From positions 248,001 to 312,000 of the forward strand of contig NZ_BBNN01000018.1 of NCBI RefSeq assembly GCF_000829695.1: a DNA stretch of 64,000 nt, in the 5' to 3' direction. The position numbers and the translations under genes are program-made. Origin of the DNA: Streptomyces sp. NBRC 110035. Its GTDB lineage: Bacteria > Actinomycetota > Actinomycetes > Streptomycetales > Streptomycetaceae. Below, one piece after another: positions 47,341 through 56,758 of the stretch (position 1 is its first letter; each line of letters begins with the position of its first letter). The notes under the pieces were generated by a model. That model did not search any database. It saw nothing but the letters and a program-made list of their open reading frames with translations, and was not told the DNA's origin.

Positions 47341-48459
47341 TCAGCCCTCCGAAGGGGCGAGGCGCGCGAGCTCCGCCTCGGTCGACTTCAGCAGGTCGGT
47401 CCAGGACGCCTCGAACTTCTGGACGCCCTCGTCCTCCAGCAGCCGCACGACGTCGTCGTACGCGATGCCGAGCTTCTCCACGGCGTCGAGGTCGGCGCGG
47501 GCCTGCGCGTAGGTGCCGGCGATGGTGTTGCCGGTGATCTCGCCCGACTCCTCGGTGGCCTCCAGGGTCGCCTCCGGCATGGTGTTCACCGTGTTCGGTG
47601 CCACCAGCTCGTCGACGTACATCGTGGACTTGTATGCCTTGTCCTTCACCCCGGTGGAGGCCCACAGCGGACGCTGCTTGTTGGCACCGGCGCGCTCCAG
47701 TGCGCTCCAGCGGTCGGTGGCGAAGACCTCCTCGTACGCCTGGTAGGCCAGGCGCGCGTTGGCGACGGCGGCCTTGCCGCGCAGCGCCCCGGCGGCGTCG
47801 GTGCCGAGCGCGTCGATGCGCTTGTCGATCTCGGTGTCCACCCGGGACACGAAGAACGACGCCACCGAGTGGATCTTCGACAGGTCCAGGCCGCGCTCCT
47901 TGGCCTTCTCCAGGCCGGCCAGGAACGCGTCCATGACCTTGCGGTAGCGTTCCAGGGAGAAGATCAGCGTGACGTTGACGCTGATGCCCAGGCCGATGGT
48001 CTCGGCGATCGCCGGGATGCCGGCCTCGGTCGCCGGGATCTTGATCAGGGTGTTGGGCCGGTCCACCAGCCAGGCCAGCTGCTTGGCCTCGGCCACGGTG
48101 GAGCGCGTGTTGTGCGCAAGACGCGGGTCGACCTCGATGGAGACCCGGCCGTCCTGGCCGTCGGTGGCGTCGAAGACCGGGCGCAGGATGTCGGCGGCGT
48201 CGCGGACGTCCGCCGTCGTGATCATCCGGATGGCCTCTTCGACCGTCACCCCGCGGGCGGCGAGGTCGGCGAGCTGCTGCTCGTAGCCGTCGCCCTCGGA
48301 GATCGCCTTCTGGAAGATCGACGGGTTGGTGGTGACGCCCACGACGTGCTGCTGGTCGATCAGCTCGGCGAGGTTGCCGGACGTGATCCGCTTGCGCGAC
48401 AGGTCGTCCAGCCAGATCGCGACGCCTTCGTCGGAAAGGCGCTTGAGTGCGTCTGTCAT
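47341..48459 (-). CDS. tal: transaldolase
   Basis: The 372-residue enzyme of the non-oxidative pentose phosphate branch transfers a dihydroxyacetone unit between sedoheptulose-7-phosphate and glyceraldehyde-3-phosphate. It is the long, actinobacterial TalB/TAL-PGI-N type: [21 protein letters not shown] (about 15-35), [16 protein letters not shown], catalytic Lys in [12 protein letters not shown] (about 140) and [18 protein letters not shown] 48459. It follows tkt by 39 nt and precedes zwf by 4 nt. Confidence 0.96.
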   Translation of the reverse strand: MTDALKRLSDEGVAIWLDDLSRKRITSGNLAELIDQQHVVGVTTNPSIFQKAISEGDGYEQQLADLAARGVTVEEAIRMITTADVRDAADILRPVFDATDGQDGRVSIEVDPRLAHNTRSTVAEAKQLAWLVDRPNTLIKIPATEAGIPAIAETIGLGISVNVTLIFSLERYRKVMDAFLAGLEKAKERGLDLSKIHSVASFFVSRVDTEIDKRIDALGTDAAGALRGKAAVANARLAYQAYEEVFATDRWSALERAGANKQRPLWASTGVKDKAYKSTMYVDELVAPNTVNTMPEATLEATEESGEITGNTIAGTYAQARADLDAVEKLGIAYDDVVRLLEDEGVQKFEASWTDLLKSTEAELARLAPSEG

Positions 48460-48498
48460 GGAAATTCCATCTCCTACGTCTCGTGTCGTATGTGAGCG

Positions 48499-50586
48499 TC
48501 AGCGCTGGGCGGCGGTCAGCGATTCCCGGGCGACGTCGGCCACGTTCTCGGGGGTGAAGCCGTACTCCTGGAACAGCACCTTGCCGTCGGCGGACGCGCC
48601 GAAGTGCTCCAGGGACACGATGCGCCCGGCGTCCCCCACGTACGTGTGCCAGGTGAGGCCGATGCCGGCCTCGACGGCGACGCGGGCCCTCACCGCCGGC
48701 GGCAGGACGCTGTCCCGGTATTCCTGGTCCTGCTCCTCGAACCACTCCACCGACGGCATGGACACCACACGCGTCGGCACGCCGGCGGCCTGCAGCCGCT
48801 CGCGCGCCCCGACGGCGACATGCACCTCGGAACCGGTGGCGATCAGAACGACCTGCGGAGCGCCGCCCTCGGCCTCGAACAGCACGTAGCCACCGCGCGC
48901 GGCGTCCTCGTTCGGCTCGTAGGTCGGCACGCCCTGGCGGGTGAGGGCCAGACCGTGCGGGGCGCCCTTGCCGAACTCCTTCGTCCAGCGCCGCAGGATC
49001 TCCCGCCAGGCGATCGCGGTCTCGTTGGCGTCCGCGGGGCGGATCACGTTCAGACCGGGGATGGCGCGCAGCGAGGCCAGGTGCTCGACGGGCTGGTGGG
49101 TCGGGCCGTCCTCGCCCAGACCGATGGAGTCGTGCGTCCACACGTACGTCACCGGCAGGTGCATCAGGGCGGACAGCCGCACCGCGTTGCGCATGTAGTC
49201 GGAGAACACCAGGAAGGTGCCACCGTAGATCCGGGTGTTGCCGTGCAGCGCGATGCCGTTCATCTCCGCGGCCATGGAGTGCTCGCGGATGCCGAAGTGG
49301 ACCGTGCGGCCGTACGGGTTCGCCTCGGGCAGCGGGTTGTCCGCCGGGAGGAACGACGACGTCTTGTCGATCGTCGTGTTGTTGGAGCCCGCCAGGTCGG
49401 CCGAGCCGCCCCACAGCTCCGGGACGACCGCGCCGAGCGCCTGGAGCACCTTGCCGGACGCGGCGCGCGTGGCGACCGCCTTGCCCGGCTCGAAGACCGG
49501 AAGCTTGTCCTCCCAGCCCTTGGGCAGCTCACCGGCCGCGATCCGGTCGAACTCGGCCGCGCGCTCCGCGTTGTTGCTCCGCCACTCCCGGAACGACTTC
49601 TCCCACTCGGCCCGCGCCTGCTTGCCGCGCTCCAGCGCCCCGCGGGTGTGGCCGATGACCTCGTCGGCCACCTCGAAGGTCTGCTCCGGGTCGAAGCCCA
49701 GCACCCGCTTGGTGGCGGCCACCTCGTCGTCGCCGAGCGCCGAACCGTGCGCGGCCTCGGTGTTCTGCGCGTTGGGCGCCGGCCAGGCGATGATCGAGCG
49801 CATCGCGATGAACGACGGCCGGTCGGTGACCTTCTTCGCCTCGGCGATCGCGTCGTAGAGCGCGCTCGGGTCCAGGTCGCCGTCCGGCTTCGGGGCGACA
49901 CGCTGCACGTGCCAGCCGTAGGCCTCGTACCGCTTGACGGTGTCCTCGGAGACGGCCGTCTCGGTGTCGCCCTCGATCGAGATGTGGTTGTCGTCCCACA
50001 GCAGGATCAGGTTGCCGAGCTTCTGGTGGCCGGCCATCGAGGACGCCTCGGCGGAGATGCCCTCCTGCAGACAGCCGTCACCGGCGACGCAGTACACGAA
50101 GTGGTCGAACGGGGAGGTGCCGGCGGCGGCCTCCGGGTCGAACAGGCCGCGCTCGTAGCGGGCGGCCATCGCCATGCCGACCGCGTTGGCGACACCCTGG
50201 CCCAGCGGCCCGGTCGTCGTCTCCACGCCGGTGGTGTGCCCGTACTCGGGGTGACCCGGTGTCTTCGAACCCCAGGTGCGGAACGCCTTGAGGTCGTCCA
50301 GCTCCAGACCGAAACCGGCCAGGTACAGCTGGGTGTAGAGGGTCAGGGACGAATGGCCGGCGGACAGGACGAAACGGTCCCGCCCGACCCAGTCGGCGTC
50401 CGCCGGGTCGTGCCGCATCACCTTCTGGAAGAGGGTGTAAGCGGCGGGCGCCAGGCTCATCGCCGTACCGGGATGGCCGTTGCCGACCCTCTGTACGGCA
50501 TCGGCGGCCAGGACGCGGGCGGTGTCCACGGCCCGCTGGTCCAGTTCGGTCCACTCGAGATCTGTGGTGGTCGGCTTGGTGCTCAC
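48499..50586 (-). CDS. tkt: transketolase
   Basis: The 695-residue thiamine-diphosphate enzyme transfers two-carbon ketol units in the pentose phosphate pathway. Landmarks are [19 protein letters not shown] (about 37), [19 protein letters not shown] (about 70), the ThDP/Mg motif [38 protein letters not shown] (about 170-206), the activating Glu region [23 protein letters not shown] (about 423) and the C-terminal domain. GTG 50586 is the start. It is the first gene of the minus-strand pentose phosphate operon and is divergent from ctaB. Confidence 0.97.
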   Translation of the reverse strand: MSTKPTTTDLEWTELDQRAVDTARVLAADAVQRVGNGHPGTAMSLAPAAYTLFQKVMRHDPADADWVGRDRFVLSAGHSSLTLYTQLYLAGFGLELDDLKAFRTWGSKTPGHPEYGHTTGVETTTGPLGQGVANAVGMAMAARYERGLFDPEAAAGTSPFDHFVYCVAGDGCLQEGISAEASSMAGHQKLGNLILLWDDNHISIEGDTETAVSEDTVKRYEAYGWHVQRVAPKPDGDLDPSALYDAIAEAKKVTDRPSFIAMRSIIAWPAPNAQNTEAAHGSALGDDEVAATKRVLGFDPEQTFEVADEVIGHTRGALERGKQARAEWEKSFREWRSNNAERAAEFDRIAAGELPKGWEDKLPVFEPGKAVATRAASGKVLQALGAVVPELWGGSADLAGSNNTTIDKTSSFLPADNPLPEANPYGRTVHFGIREHSMAAEMNGIALHGNTRIYGGTFLVFSDYMRNAVRLSALMHLPVTYVWTHDSIGLGEDGPTHQPVEHLASLRAIPGLNVIRPADANETAIAWREILRRWTKEFGKGAPHGLALTRQGVPTYEPNEDAARGGYVLFEAEGGAPQVVLIATGSEVHVAVGARERLQAAGVPTRVVSMPSVEWFEEQDQEYRDSVLPPAVRARVAVEAGIGLTWHTYVGDAGRIVSLEHFGASADGKVLFQEYGFTPENVADVARESLTAAQR

Positions 50587-50917
50587 CCTGGGTCAGGGCT
50601 CCTCTCCACATGTCTTCGGATGCCGGACGAGTCCATACCGGCGAAGTCGAGCCTACCCCCGGAGGAGGTGCTTCCCCCGAGCCCTTCCAGACGGCCCCGG
50701 GCTCCCGGCGGTCCGCCTTCTGACGGGGGAGTATGCGCATTCGGCAGATGAATACGGGGCCGTTCATCCGGTTGCTCAATCGAGCCGGCATCCGTGCCGT
50801 GAGCGGCCGCGTCCAACACGAGCGGACCCCCCGCGAATGTCCGGGTCTGGGCAACGTCTAAGGTGGCGTGGTACGCGCGATCCCCTACCGCCACTTCATC
50901 CGGGAGGGCTCGCTGGG
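50587..50917. other. 331-bp divergent promoter region of tkt and ctaB
   Basis: No gene was found. TAGGCT-like and TAAGGT-like hexamers facing each way (about 50655 on the minus strand, 50858 on the plus) are possible -10 elements, but convincing -35 partners were not seen. Confidence 0.4.
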
Positions 50918-51886
50918 ATGTCTCTGTCAGGGGTGCGAGTGACGGCCGTTGAATCCCGTCCTGCGGGGGTTATCGGGACGAGCCAGAGCCCGAGCCACCG
51001 GCCGATCGGGGCCCGTGTCAAGGCGTTCGTGGCGTTGACCAAGCCGCGGATCATCGAGCTGCTGCTCATCACCACCGTTCCGGTGATGTTCCTTGCGCAG
51101 CAGGGTGTGCCCGATCTGCAGCTGGTACTGCTCACCTGCCTCGGCGGCTACCTGTCGGCGGGCGGCGCCAACGCGCTCAACATGTACATCGACCGCGACA
51201 TCGACGCGCTGATGGACCGCACCTCGCAGCGCCCCCTGGTCACGGGCATGGTCGGCCCGCGCGAGTGCCTGGCCTTCGGCATCGCCCTGGCCGTCGTCTC
51301 GACCCTGCTGTTCGGTCTCACCGTCAACTGGCTGTCCGCCTGGCTCTCCCTCGGCGCGCTCCTCTTCTACGTCGTCGTCTACACGATGATCCTCAAACGG
51401 CGTACGTCGCAGAACATCGTGTGGGGCGGCATCGCCGGCTGCATGCCGGTGCTGATCGGCTGGTCCGCGGTCACCGATTCGCTGTCCTGGGCGCCGGTCG
51501 TCCTCTTCCTCGTCATCTTCTTCTGGACGCCGCCGCACTACTGGCCGCTGTCCATGAAGGTGAAGGACGACTACGCGCGCGTGGGCGTGCCGATGCTTCC
51601 GGTCATCGCCTCCAACAAGGTGGTCGCCAAGCAGATCGTGGCCTACAGCTGGGTCATGGTCGCGGTGTCGCTGCTGCTCACCCCGCTTGGCTACACCGGC
51701 TGGTTCTACACCGCGGTCGCGCTGGCCGCGGGCGGCTGGTGGCTCTGGGAGGCGCACGCGCTCCTCAACCGGGCCAGGTCCGAGGTGACCGGCGGAAAGC
51801 TCAAGGAGATGCGCCTGTTCCACTGGTCCATCACCTATGTGTCGCTGCTCTTCGTGGCCGTCGCGGTGGACCCCTTCCTGCGGTAG
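50918..51886 (+). CDS. ctaB: protoheme IX farnesyltransferase (heme O synthase)
   Basis: The UbiA-type prenyltransferase (about 322 residues) attaches farnesyl to heme B, giving heme O for cytochrome oxidase. It has nine membrane helices, the first Asp-rich motif [20 protein letters not shown] (about 91-110) and second motif [13 protein letters not shown] (about 221). [14 protein letters not shown] marks the start of helix I. ATG 50918 has a GGGAGGG site; GTG 50933 or 50939 are nearer to the starts used for relatives. CtaA, which converts heme O to heme A, is encoded 2.8 kb downstream on the opposite strand. A 21-bp terminator stem follows. Confidence 0.96.
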   Translation: MSLSGVRVTAVESRPAGVIGTSQSPSHRPIGARVKAFVALTKPRIIELLLITTVPVMFLAQQGVPDLQLVLLTCLGGYLSAGGANALNMYIDRDIDALMDRTSQRPLVTGMVGPRECLAFGIALAVVSTLLFGLTVNWLSAWLSLGALLFYVVVYTMILKRRTSQNIVWGGIAGCMPVLIGWSAVTDSLSWAPVVLFLVIFFWTPPHYWPLSMKVKDDYARVGVPMLPVIASNKVVAKQIVAYSWVMVAVSLLLTPLGYTGWFYTAVALAAGGWWLWEAHALLNRARSEVTGGKLKEMRLFHWSITYVSLLFVAVAVDPFLR

Positions 51887-51903
51887 ACCGTCTGCTCTCC
51901 GTC

Positions 51904-51947
51904 CGACGGGCGGGGTCCGTGGCCGAGGCCACGGACCCCGCCCGTCG
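51904..51947 (+). terminator. ctaB terminator
   Basis: A perfect 21-bp stem (51904-51924 with 51927-51947; arms start CGACGGGCGGGG and end CCCGTCG) lies 18 nt after the ctaB stop. The two-nt gap implies a slightly opened stem tip. Confidence 0.9.
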
Positions 51948-51980
51948 CCGTTCGGTCTACCCGTCGGTAGCATCCTGGTC

Positions 51981-52361
51981 ATGGCAGACACGCAGCAGTC
52001 GGACCCGAAGGCCGAGCAGACCTCCGAGCAGCGGGCCGCACAGAAGGCCGAGCGCAAGGCCGACCGGGAGGCGGCCAAGCTCGCCCGGCGGATCAGTGGC
52101 TTCGCCACGGCCCACGGCGGAGCCGAAGGCCAGATCGCGTACCTCGGACAGCGCGGCGCCCGGATCGTACTGGTCGGCGAGGACGGAGACTGGGGCGACC
52201 TGGTCGCCCACTCCTACCCGATCGCGCGGAAGGCGGCCGAGCGGGCGGGCCTCACCCTCCACGAGGACTTCGACGGCGAGTTCGCGTCCAAGGTCAGGAC
52301 CGGCCCGTACGAGTGGACCCGCATGGCGGGCCTCCAGATCGGCGGCCCGGCCAACGGCTGA
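51981..52361 (+). CDS. conserved hypothetical protein, charged N-terminus
   Basis: The 126-residue protein begins with a Lys/Glu/Ala-rich helix (EQTSEQRAAQKAERKADREAAKLARR, coiled-coil-like, residues 14-40) and continues into a small alpha/beta domain (YLGQRGARIVLVGEDGDWGDLVAHSYPIARKAAERAGLTLHEDFDGEFASKVRTGPYEWTRMAGLQIGG). No catalytic motif was recognised. ATG 51981 lies downstream of a strong terminator, so it has its own promoter (TCGGTAGCATCCT region). Terminator hairpin follows. Function unknown. Confidence 0.75.
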   Translation: MADTQQSDPKAEQTSEQRAAQKAERKADREAAKLARRISGFATAHGGAEGQIAYLGQRGARIVLVGEDGDWGDLVAHSYPIARKAAERAGLTLHEDFDGEFASKVRTGPYEWTRMAGLQIGGPANG

Positions 52362-52376
52362 ACCCCGCCCCCGGGC

Positions 52377-52411
52377 GGCGCCGGCCCCGCGCGTCCCACG
52401 GGGCCGGCGCC
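52377..52411 (+). terminator. terminator after the 126-residue gene
   Basis: GGCGCCGGCCCCG (52377-52389) and CGGGGCCGGCGCC (52399-52411) form a perfect 13-bp stem over 9 nt. Confidence 0.85.
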
Positions 52412-52499
52412 GCGGCGGGGCCGTGGCCGGGCAACACCTGCTCACCGGCTCGCCGTCAGGCCCCGCGACACCGGCGCAGCGCCCACCTGGAGAGCCCGG

Positions 52500-52882
52500 A
52501 TGACCGCCCCGCCGTCCCTCGTGGACCAGTACTGCCACGGCGTGCCGCACACCGGGCCGGGCCTCGGCACCTTCGAGGCCCGGCCCGCCCGCGGTGATGG
52601 CCCGCCCGCCCCGGGCACCACCCTCTTCGCCCCCCGGACCGGTTCCGCCGTACGCCGCTGGTGCCCGCCCCTGCTGGGCCTGGAGCCGCACCGCCCTCCC
52701 GGCCGAGCGGCGTCCAGGGGCTGCCCGGACTGCACGCCGTGGGCGCACGCCTGTTCCGCGAGGCCCTCGCCCGGGTCCTCGGCGGCCGGGTCGCCGAAGG
52801 CGCGTGGGCACTCGGCGACGCGCGGCGGGTGGCCGCGATGATCGCCTCGGAGAACGCGGGCAGGGGGTACGGGCCCGAGTGA
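52500..52882 (+). pseudogene. amidohydrolase gene with large internal deletion and frame change
   Basis: From ATG 52500 (GGAGAG site) the frame reads MTAPPSLVDQYCHG...GTTLFAPRTGSAVRRWCPPLLGLEPHRPP, an amidohydrolase-type N-terminus with YCHG supplying a metal-site His. Around 52690-52720 it loses coding sense, while a different frame (52700-52882) encodes a typical amidohydrolase C-terminus, GLPGLHAVGARLFREALARVLGGRVAEGAWALGDARRVAAMIASENA. The middle of the family (roughly 230 residues including the other metal ligands) is missing and the two ends are in different frames, so this is a deletion remnant. The family hydrolyses amides or related C-N bonds. Confidence 0.75.
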
Positions 52883-52939
52883 GACGTGAGGACGGGACGC
52901 AGGGTGTACGGGCCGGACCGGTGCGTGAAGACTGGAGGG

Positions 52940-53692
52940 ATGCCGACCGACGCCCTGCTCGACCGCTTCCTCACCGGCCTCGTACCGCTCACCCCCGTCG
53001 CCGTCTGGGCACACGGCTCGCTGGCCGGCGGCGACTACCGGGAGGGCCGCAGCGACCTGGATCTGATCACCGTCCTGGACCGCCCGGTCACGGCGCGCAC
53101 GGTGTGGAGGGTGGCGCTGCTGCACGCCCGCCTGCGGGGCGAGCCGCTCGCCGACCGGCTGCACTGCACCTACCTGGCGCGCGACACCGCGGGAGACGCC
53201 GAGCGGCGCCACCTGACCTGGGCACACGAGCAGCTTTTCCGCCGAACGGTCACCCCGGTCACCCGGACCGAGCTGCACAGCTTCGGACGGGTCCTGCACG
53301 GCGTGCCGCCCGTGGACGCGCTGCCGCCGGTGCCGGACGGCGAACTCGCCGCGTTCGTGGTGCGCGACCAGCGCGACTTCTGGCGCAGGGAGGTGGACCG
53401 GGCCGCGAACTGGACGCAGGACGTATGGGTCGACCTGGGACTGCTGGCCTTCGCCCGTGCCACGGTCACCCTGCGCGAGGGCCGCCTGATCTCCAAGCGG
53501 GAGGCCCTGGAGGTACTGCCCGGCCTGGGTGCCCCCGGTGAGGTCGTCGAGGACGTCCGAAGGCGGCGCTACGCCGATCCCGCGCCGACCGCCCCCGCGC
53601 CGACCACCGAAAAGTGGATCCAGCACCGGGTCGGGCTGACCCGGGACTACCTGGGCCCGGCGATCGACTCGCTTGTGGCGCGGGACGGCTGA
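52940..53692 (+). CDS. nucleotidyltransferase-domain protein
   Basis: The 250-residue protein has a Pol-beta-type nucleotidyltransferase signature, HGSLAGGDYREGRSDLDLITV (about 25-45), with GS followed by DxD for two metals. The remainder is helical and resembles aminoglycoside-adenylyltransferase-like or unknown-function members; the third carboxylate was not certain. ATG 52940 has only a GGAGG directly touching it, so a leaderless transcript with AAGACT as -10 is possible; GTG 52925 is an alternative. The 3' end overlaps the end of the convergent ctaA gene by 46 bp. Substrate unknown. Confidence 0.75.
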   Translation: MPTDALLDRFLTGLVPLTPVAVWAHGSLAGGDYREGRSDLDLITVLDRPVTARTVWRVALLHARLRGEPLADRLHCTYLARDTAGDAERRHLTWAHEQLFRRTVTPVTRTELHSFGRVLHGVPPVDALPPVPDGELAAFVVRDQRDFWRREVDRAANWTQDVWVDLGLLAFARATVTLREGRLISKREALEVLPGLGAPGEVVEDVRRRRYADPAPTAPAPTTEKWIQHRVGLTRDYLGPAIDSLVARDG

Positions 53693-54669
53693 GCGGACGG
53701 CACCGGCACCTCGGCCACCGGCGTGTCCGGCCGCTCGCGCAGCGACAGCAGGACCCGCACCACCCAGATCCACATCACGCAGGAGCCGAACATGTGGGCG
53801 CCGACCAGGACCTCGGGGAGGTCCGTGAAGTACTGGACGTAGCCGATCACGCCTTGCGCGAGGATGATCAGGAACAGCTCGCGGGTGCGGCTCAGCGGGC
53901 CACCGGGGGCGTCCACCGCCTTGAGGACGAACCACAGGGCGAACGTCAGCGTCGCCACGATCCACGCCAGCACGGCGTGCAGCTTGCTGACCGTCTCCCA
54001 GTCCAGCGGCATCCGCTCGACCTCGCTGGAGTCACCCGCGTGCGGCCCCGCGCCGGTCACCACCGTGCCGACCGCGATCAGCAGCACGGAGACCGCCACC
54101 AGGAACCACACCAGCTGCCGCACCGGCTTGCCGACCAGCGGCCGGGGCTCCCCGTCGCCCTCGCCGACGCGGTGCCACATCAGGGTGGCCACCGCGATCA
54201 GCGCCGAGGAGAGCAGGAAGTGCGCCGCGACCGTGTACGGGTTCAGGCCGACCAGGACCACGATGCCGCCGAGGACCGCGTTGCCCATCACGATCCAGAA
54301 CTGCGCCCAGCCCAGCCGGGTCAGGCCGCGCCGGTACGGCTTTCGGGAGCGCGCGGCGACGATCGCCCAGCCGACGGCGGCGCACAGCACGTACGTCAGC
54401 AGCCGGTTGCCGAACTCGATCAGACCGTGGACGCCCATCTCGCGCGTGGAGGCGATGGAGTCCTCGGTGCACTTGGGCCAGGTCGGGCAGCCCAGGCCGG
54501 AACCGGTCAGCCGCACGGCACCGCCGGTGACCACGATGACCACCGACATGACGAGCGCGGCGAGGGCCGCCCGCCGGACCGTCCGGGGGTCCGGGGTCCA
54601 GCGTGCGGCGATGAAGGCGAGGGGGTTGCGCAGGGCCGCCTGGGCGTCGGCGCGGGTCAGGTTTGGCAC
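53647..54669 (-). CDS. ctaA: heme A synthase (COX15/CtaA family)
   Basis: The 340-residue membrane protein oxidises the methyl group of heme O to give heme A. Eight helices are visible. Heme-ligand His residues occur in VHGLIEFGNRLLTY (about 80), TVAAHFLLSSAL (about 149), SKLHAVLAWI (about 232) and GAHMFGSCVMW (about 291). The Cys pair GSGLGCPTWPKC (about 56-67), typical of the Bacillus-type enzyme, is present. GTG 54669 is the start. It lies 70 nt downstream of the ABC exporter genes on the same strand and overlaps the nucleotidyltransferase gene tail-to-tail. Confidence 0.95.
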   Translation of the reverse strand: MPNLTRADAQAALRNPLAFIAARWTPDPRTVRRAALAALVMSVVIVVTGGAVRLTGSGLGCPTWPKCTEDSIASTREMGVHGLIEFGNRLLTYVLCAAVGWAIVAARSRKPYRRGLTRLGWAQFWIVMGNAVLGGIVVLVGLNPYTVAAHFLLSSALIAVATLMWHRVGEGDGEPRPLVGKPVRQLVWFLVAVSVLLIAVGTVVTGAGPHAGDSSEVERMPLDWETVSKLHAVLAWIVATLTFALWFVLKAVDAPGGPLSRTRELFLIILAQGVIGYVQYFTDLPEVLVGAHMFGSCVMWIWVVRVLLSLRERPDTPVAEVPVPSAQPSRATSESIAGPR

Positions 54670-54739
54670 GCGACCATCGTAGGACGCCGCTTGTGCACGC
54701 TTTCACGAGGGTCCCGGTCGGCGGTGCCCGCCGACCCGC

Positions 54740-55510
54740 TCACTCCCAGCGGAAGAACCGGCCCGCCGCCGCCAGCCCCGCGACCGCCCACACGGCGAGG
54801 ACCGCGACCTGGCCCCACGGCAGCCCCGCCCCGTCCTGGAGCACGTCCCGCAGACCCTGCGACAGCACCGAGACGGGCAGCAGCCCGAGGACGTTCTGCG
54901 CGGCGTCCGGGAAGGTGTCCAGCGGCACGACGACCCCGCCGCCGACGAGCAGCAGCAGGAACACCAGGTTGGCGGCAGCGAGCGTCGCCTCGGCCTTCAG
55001 GGTGCCCGCCATCAGCAGACCGAGCCCCGAGAAGGCGGCCGTGCCCAGCACCAGCAGCACCAGCACCGCGAACGGACCGCCCCGCGGCGACCAGCCCAGC
55101 GCGAACGCGATCCCCGTCAGCAGGGCGATCTGGAGCACCTCGGTGACCAGCACCGACAACGTCTTCGCGGTCATCAGGGCCCAGCGCGGCAGCGGCGAGG
55201 ACGCCAGCCGCTTCAGCACCCCGTACCGGCGCTCGAAGCCGGTGGCGATGGCCTGCCCGGTGAACGCCGTCGACATCACCGCCAGCGCGAGGACACCGGG
55301 GGCGAGGAAGTCCACGGCCTCGCCCTCGCCGGTGTCCACGATGTCCACCGTGCTGAACAGCACCAGCAGCAGCGTGGGGATGACCACGGTGAGCAGCAGC
55401 TGCTCGCCGTTGCGCAGCAGCATCTTCGTCTCGAGCGCCGCCTGCGCCGCGATCATGCGGGGGAGCGGCGCCGCGCCCGGCTTCGGTGAGTAGGTTCCGG
55501 TGGCCGTCAC
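54740..55510 (-). CDS. ABC-2 type transporter permease
   Basis: The 256-residue protein has six membrane helices in the ABC-2 exporter pattern: an amphipathic start, LLRNGEQLLLTVVIPTLLLVLF (about 30-52), AVMSTAFTGQAIATGFERRYGVLKRLASSPLPRW (about 78-112), and PLDTFPDAAQNVLGLLPVSVLSQGLRDVL near the end. GTG 55510 overlaps the stop of the upstream ATPase gene by 4 nt. The equivalent M. tuberculosis pair (Rv1457c/Rv1458c) also sits between ctaA and sufR, so the exporter may serve heme, Fe-S or respiratory maturation, but no substrate is known. Confidence 0.9.
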   Translation of the reverse strand: MTATGTYSPKPGAAPLPRMIAAQAALETKMLLRNGEQLLLTVVIPTLLLVLFSTVDIVDTGEGEAVDFLAPGVLALAVMSTAFTGQAIATGFERRYGVLKRLASSPLPRWALMTAKTLSVLVTEVLQIALLTGIAFALGWSPRGGPFAVLVLLVLGTAAFSGLGLLMAGTLKAEATLAAANLVFLLLLVGGGVVVPLDTFPDAAQNVLGLLPVSVLSQGLRDVLQDGAGLPWGQVAVLAVWAVAGLAAAGRFFRWE

Positions 55511-56430
55511 GAGCGCAGCTCCTTGCCGGTGAGCTCGAGGAAAACGTCTTCGAGGGTGTGCCGCTCCACCGAGATCCGGTCCGGCAGCACGCCGTGCTGT
55601 GCGCACCAGGACGTGACGGTGGCGAGCAGTTGCGGGTCCACCTCGCCGACCACCCGGTACGAGCCCGGGGTCACCTCGTCGGCCTGGGAGCCGGAGGGCA
55701 GCGCCTTGAGCAGGGAGACCACGTCCAGCCCCGGCCGGCCCGAGAAGCGCAGGGTGTTCTCGGCGCCGCCCCGGCACAGCTGCTCGGGGCTGCCCTGGGC
55801 CACCACCCGGCCGGCGTCGATGATCGCGACGTCGTCGGCGAGCTGCTCGGCCTCGTCCATGTGGTGCGTGGTGAGGATGACGGAGACCCCGTCGGCGCGC
55901 AGATCCCGTACGAGGTCCCAGGTGGCGCGGCGGGCCTGCGGGTCGAGTCCGGCGGTCGGCTCGTCCAGGAACACCAGCTCCGGGCGGCCGACCACGGCCA
56001 TCGCCAGCGCGAGCCGCTGCTGCTGGCCGCCGGAGAGCCGCCGGTACGTCGTACGGCCGCAGGAACCGAGGCCGAGGCGCTCGATCAGCGCGTCCACGTC
56101 CAGGGGGTGCGCGTGCAGCTTCGCCGTGTGCCGGAGCATCTCGTCGGCCCGCGCGCCCGAGTAGACGCCGCCGGACTGGAGCATCACGCCGACGCGGGGC
56201 CTGAGCGCGGCCGACTGCCGCACCGGGTCCAGGCCCAGGACGCGCACCGTGCCGGAGTCGGGGCGCCGGTATCCCTCGCAGGTCTCCACCGTGGTCGTCT
56301 TGCCCGCCCCGTTGGGGCCGAGCACGGCCGTCACGCCCTGTCGTGCCACCAGGTCGAGGCCGTCCACCGCGGTCTTCGTGCCGTACCGCTTCACCAGGGC
56401 CTGCACCTGGACCACGGGCTCACTTCGCAT
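55507..56430 (-). CDS. ABC transporter ATP-binding protein (DrrA/CcmA type)
   Basis: The 307-residue ATPase shows Walker A GPNGAGKTTTVETCEG (about 38), Q-loop MLQSGGVYSG, signature LSGGQQQRLALAMAVVGRP (about 132), Walker B LVFLDEPTAGLDP and switch His in LTTHHMDEAEQL. A C-terminal extension of about 90 residues (EVTPGSYRVVGEVDPQLLATVTSWC) is typical of DrrA-type exporters. ATG 56430 is preceded after 8 nt by TAGACT on the same strand, suggesting a leaderless transcript. Divergent from the suf operon. Confidence 0.93.
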   Translation of the reverse strand: MRSEPVVQVQALVKRYGTKTAVDGLDLVARQGVTAVLGPNGAGKTTTVETCEGYRRPDSGTVRVLGLDPVRQSAALRPRVGVMLQSGGVYSGARADEMLRHTAKLHAHPLDVDALIERLGLGSCGRTTYRRLSGGQQQRLALAMAVVGRPELVFLDEPTAGLDPQARRATWDLVRDLRADGVSVILTTHHMDEAEQLADDVAIIDAGRVVAQGSPEQLCRGGAENTLRFSGRPGLDVVSLLKALPSGSQADEVTPGSYRVVGEVDPQLLATVTSWCAQHGVLPDRISVERHTLEDVFLELTGKELRS

Positions 56431-56671
56431 GGTGCACGAGTCTAGGTACGGGACCGGGGTGTCGGGTCGCGGGGTTCAGGAACTCCCGTGTGCGGGGACG
56501 GTGCGGTGACCGGGTCCGTGAGTCGGTGAGTCCGGCGGCGGGGGTGCCCCGGGTGGCAAGAGGGCCGGTCGGAAGGGGGCCGGCAGGATCGGGAGTGTCC
56601 CGGAAGGGTCCTCGGGCCGCCACCGGTTTCCTCGGTGCCCCGATCGACCGGAGATCGTTTCCGCAGGTCAT

Positions 56672-56687
56672 CTTAGGTTTACCTAAG
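56672..56687. promoter_or_regulatory. CTTAGGT-TT-ACCTAAG palindrome upstream of sufR
   Basis: CTTAGGT (56672-56678) and ACCTAAG (56681-56687) are exact inverted repeats. The TTAGGT/ACCTAA arms resemble half-sites of the DtxR/DmdR iron box, which would fit iron control of Fe-S assembly, but the spacing is shorter than the classical 19-bp box. It lies in the 327-bp divergent gap 56431-56757. Confidence 0.5.
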
Positions 56688-56744
56688 TGATGCAGCGCAC
56701 CCGGGGCGGATCGTGCGTGGGTTGCCCGGCCCGGATGAATTACG

Positions 56745-56758
56745 CAACAATGGCGTTG
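56745..56758. promoter_or_regulatory. SufR operator (CAAC-N6-GTTG) at the sufR start
   Basis: CAAC (56745-56748), six bases, GTTG (56755-56758) matches the inverted repeat bound by cyanobacterial SufR. Its last base is the first base of the sufR GTG codon; with no ribosome site present the gene appears leaderless, so a bound repressor would cover the transcription start. Confidence 0.6.
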
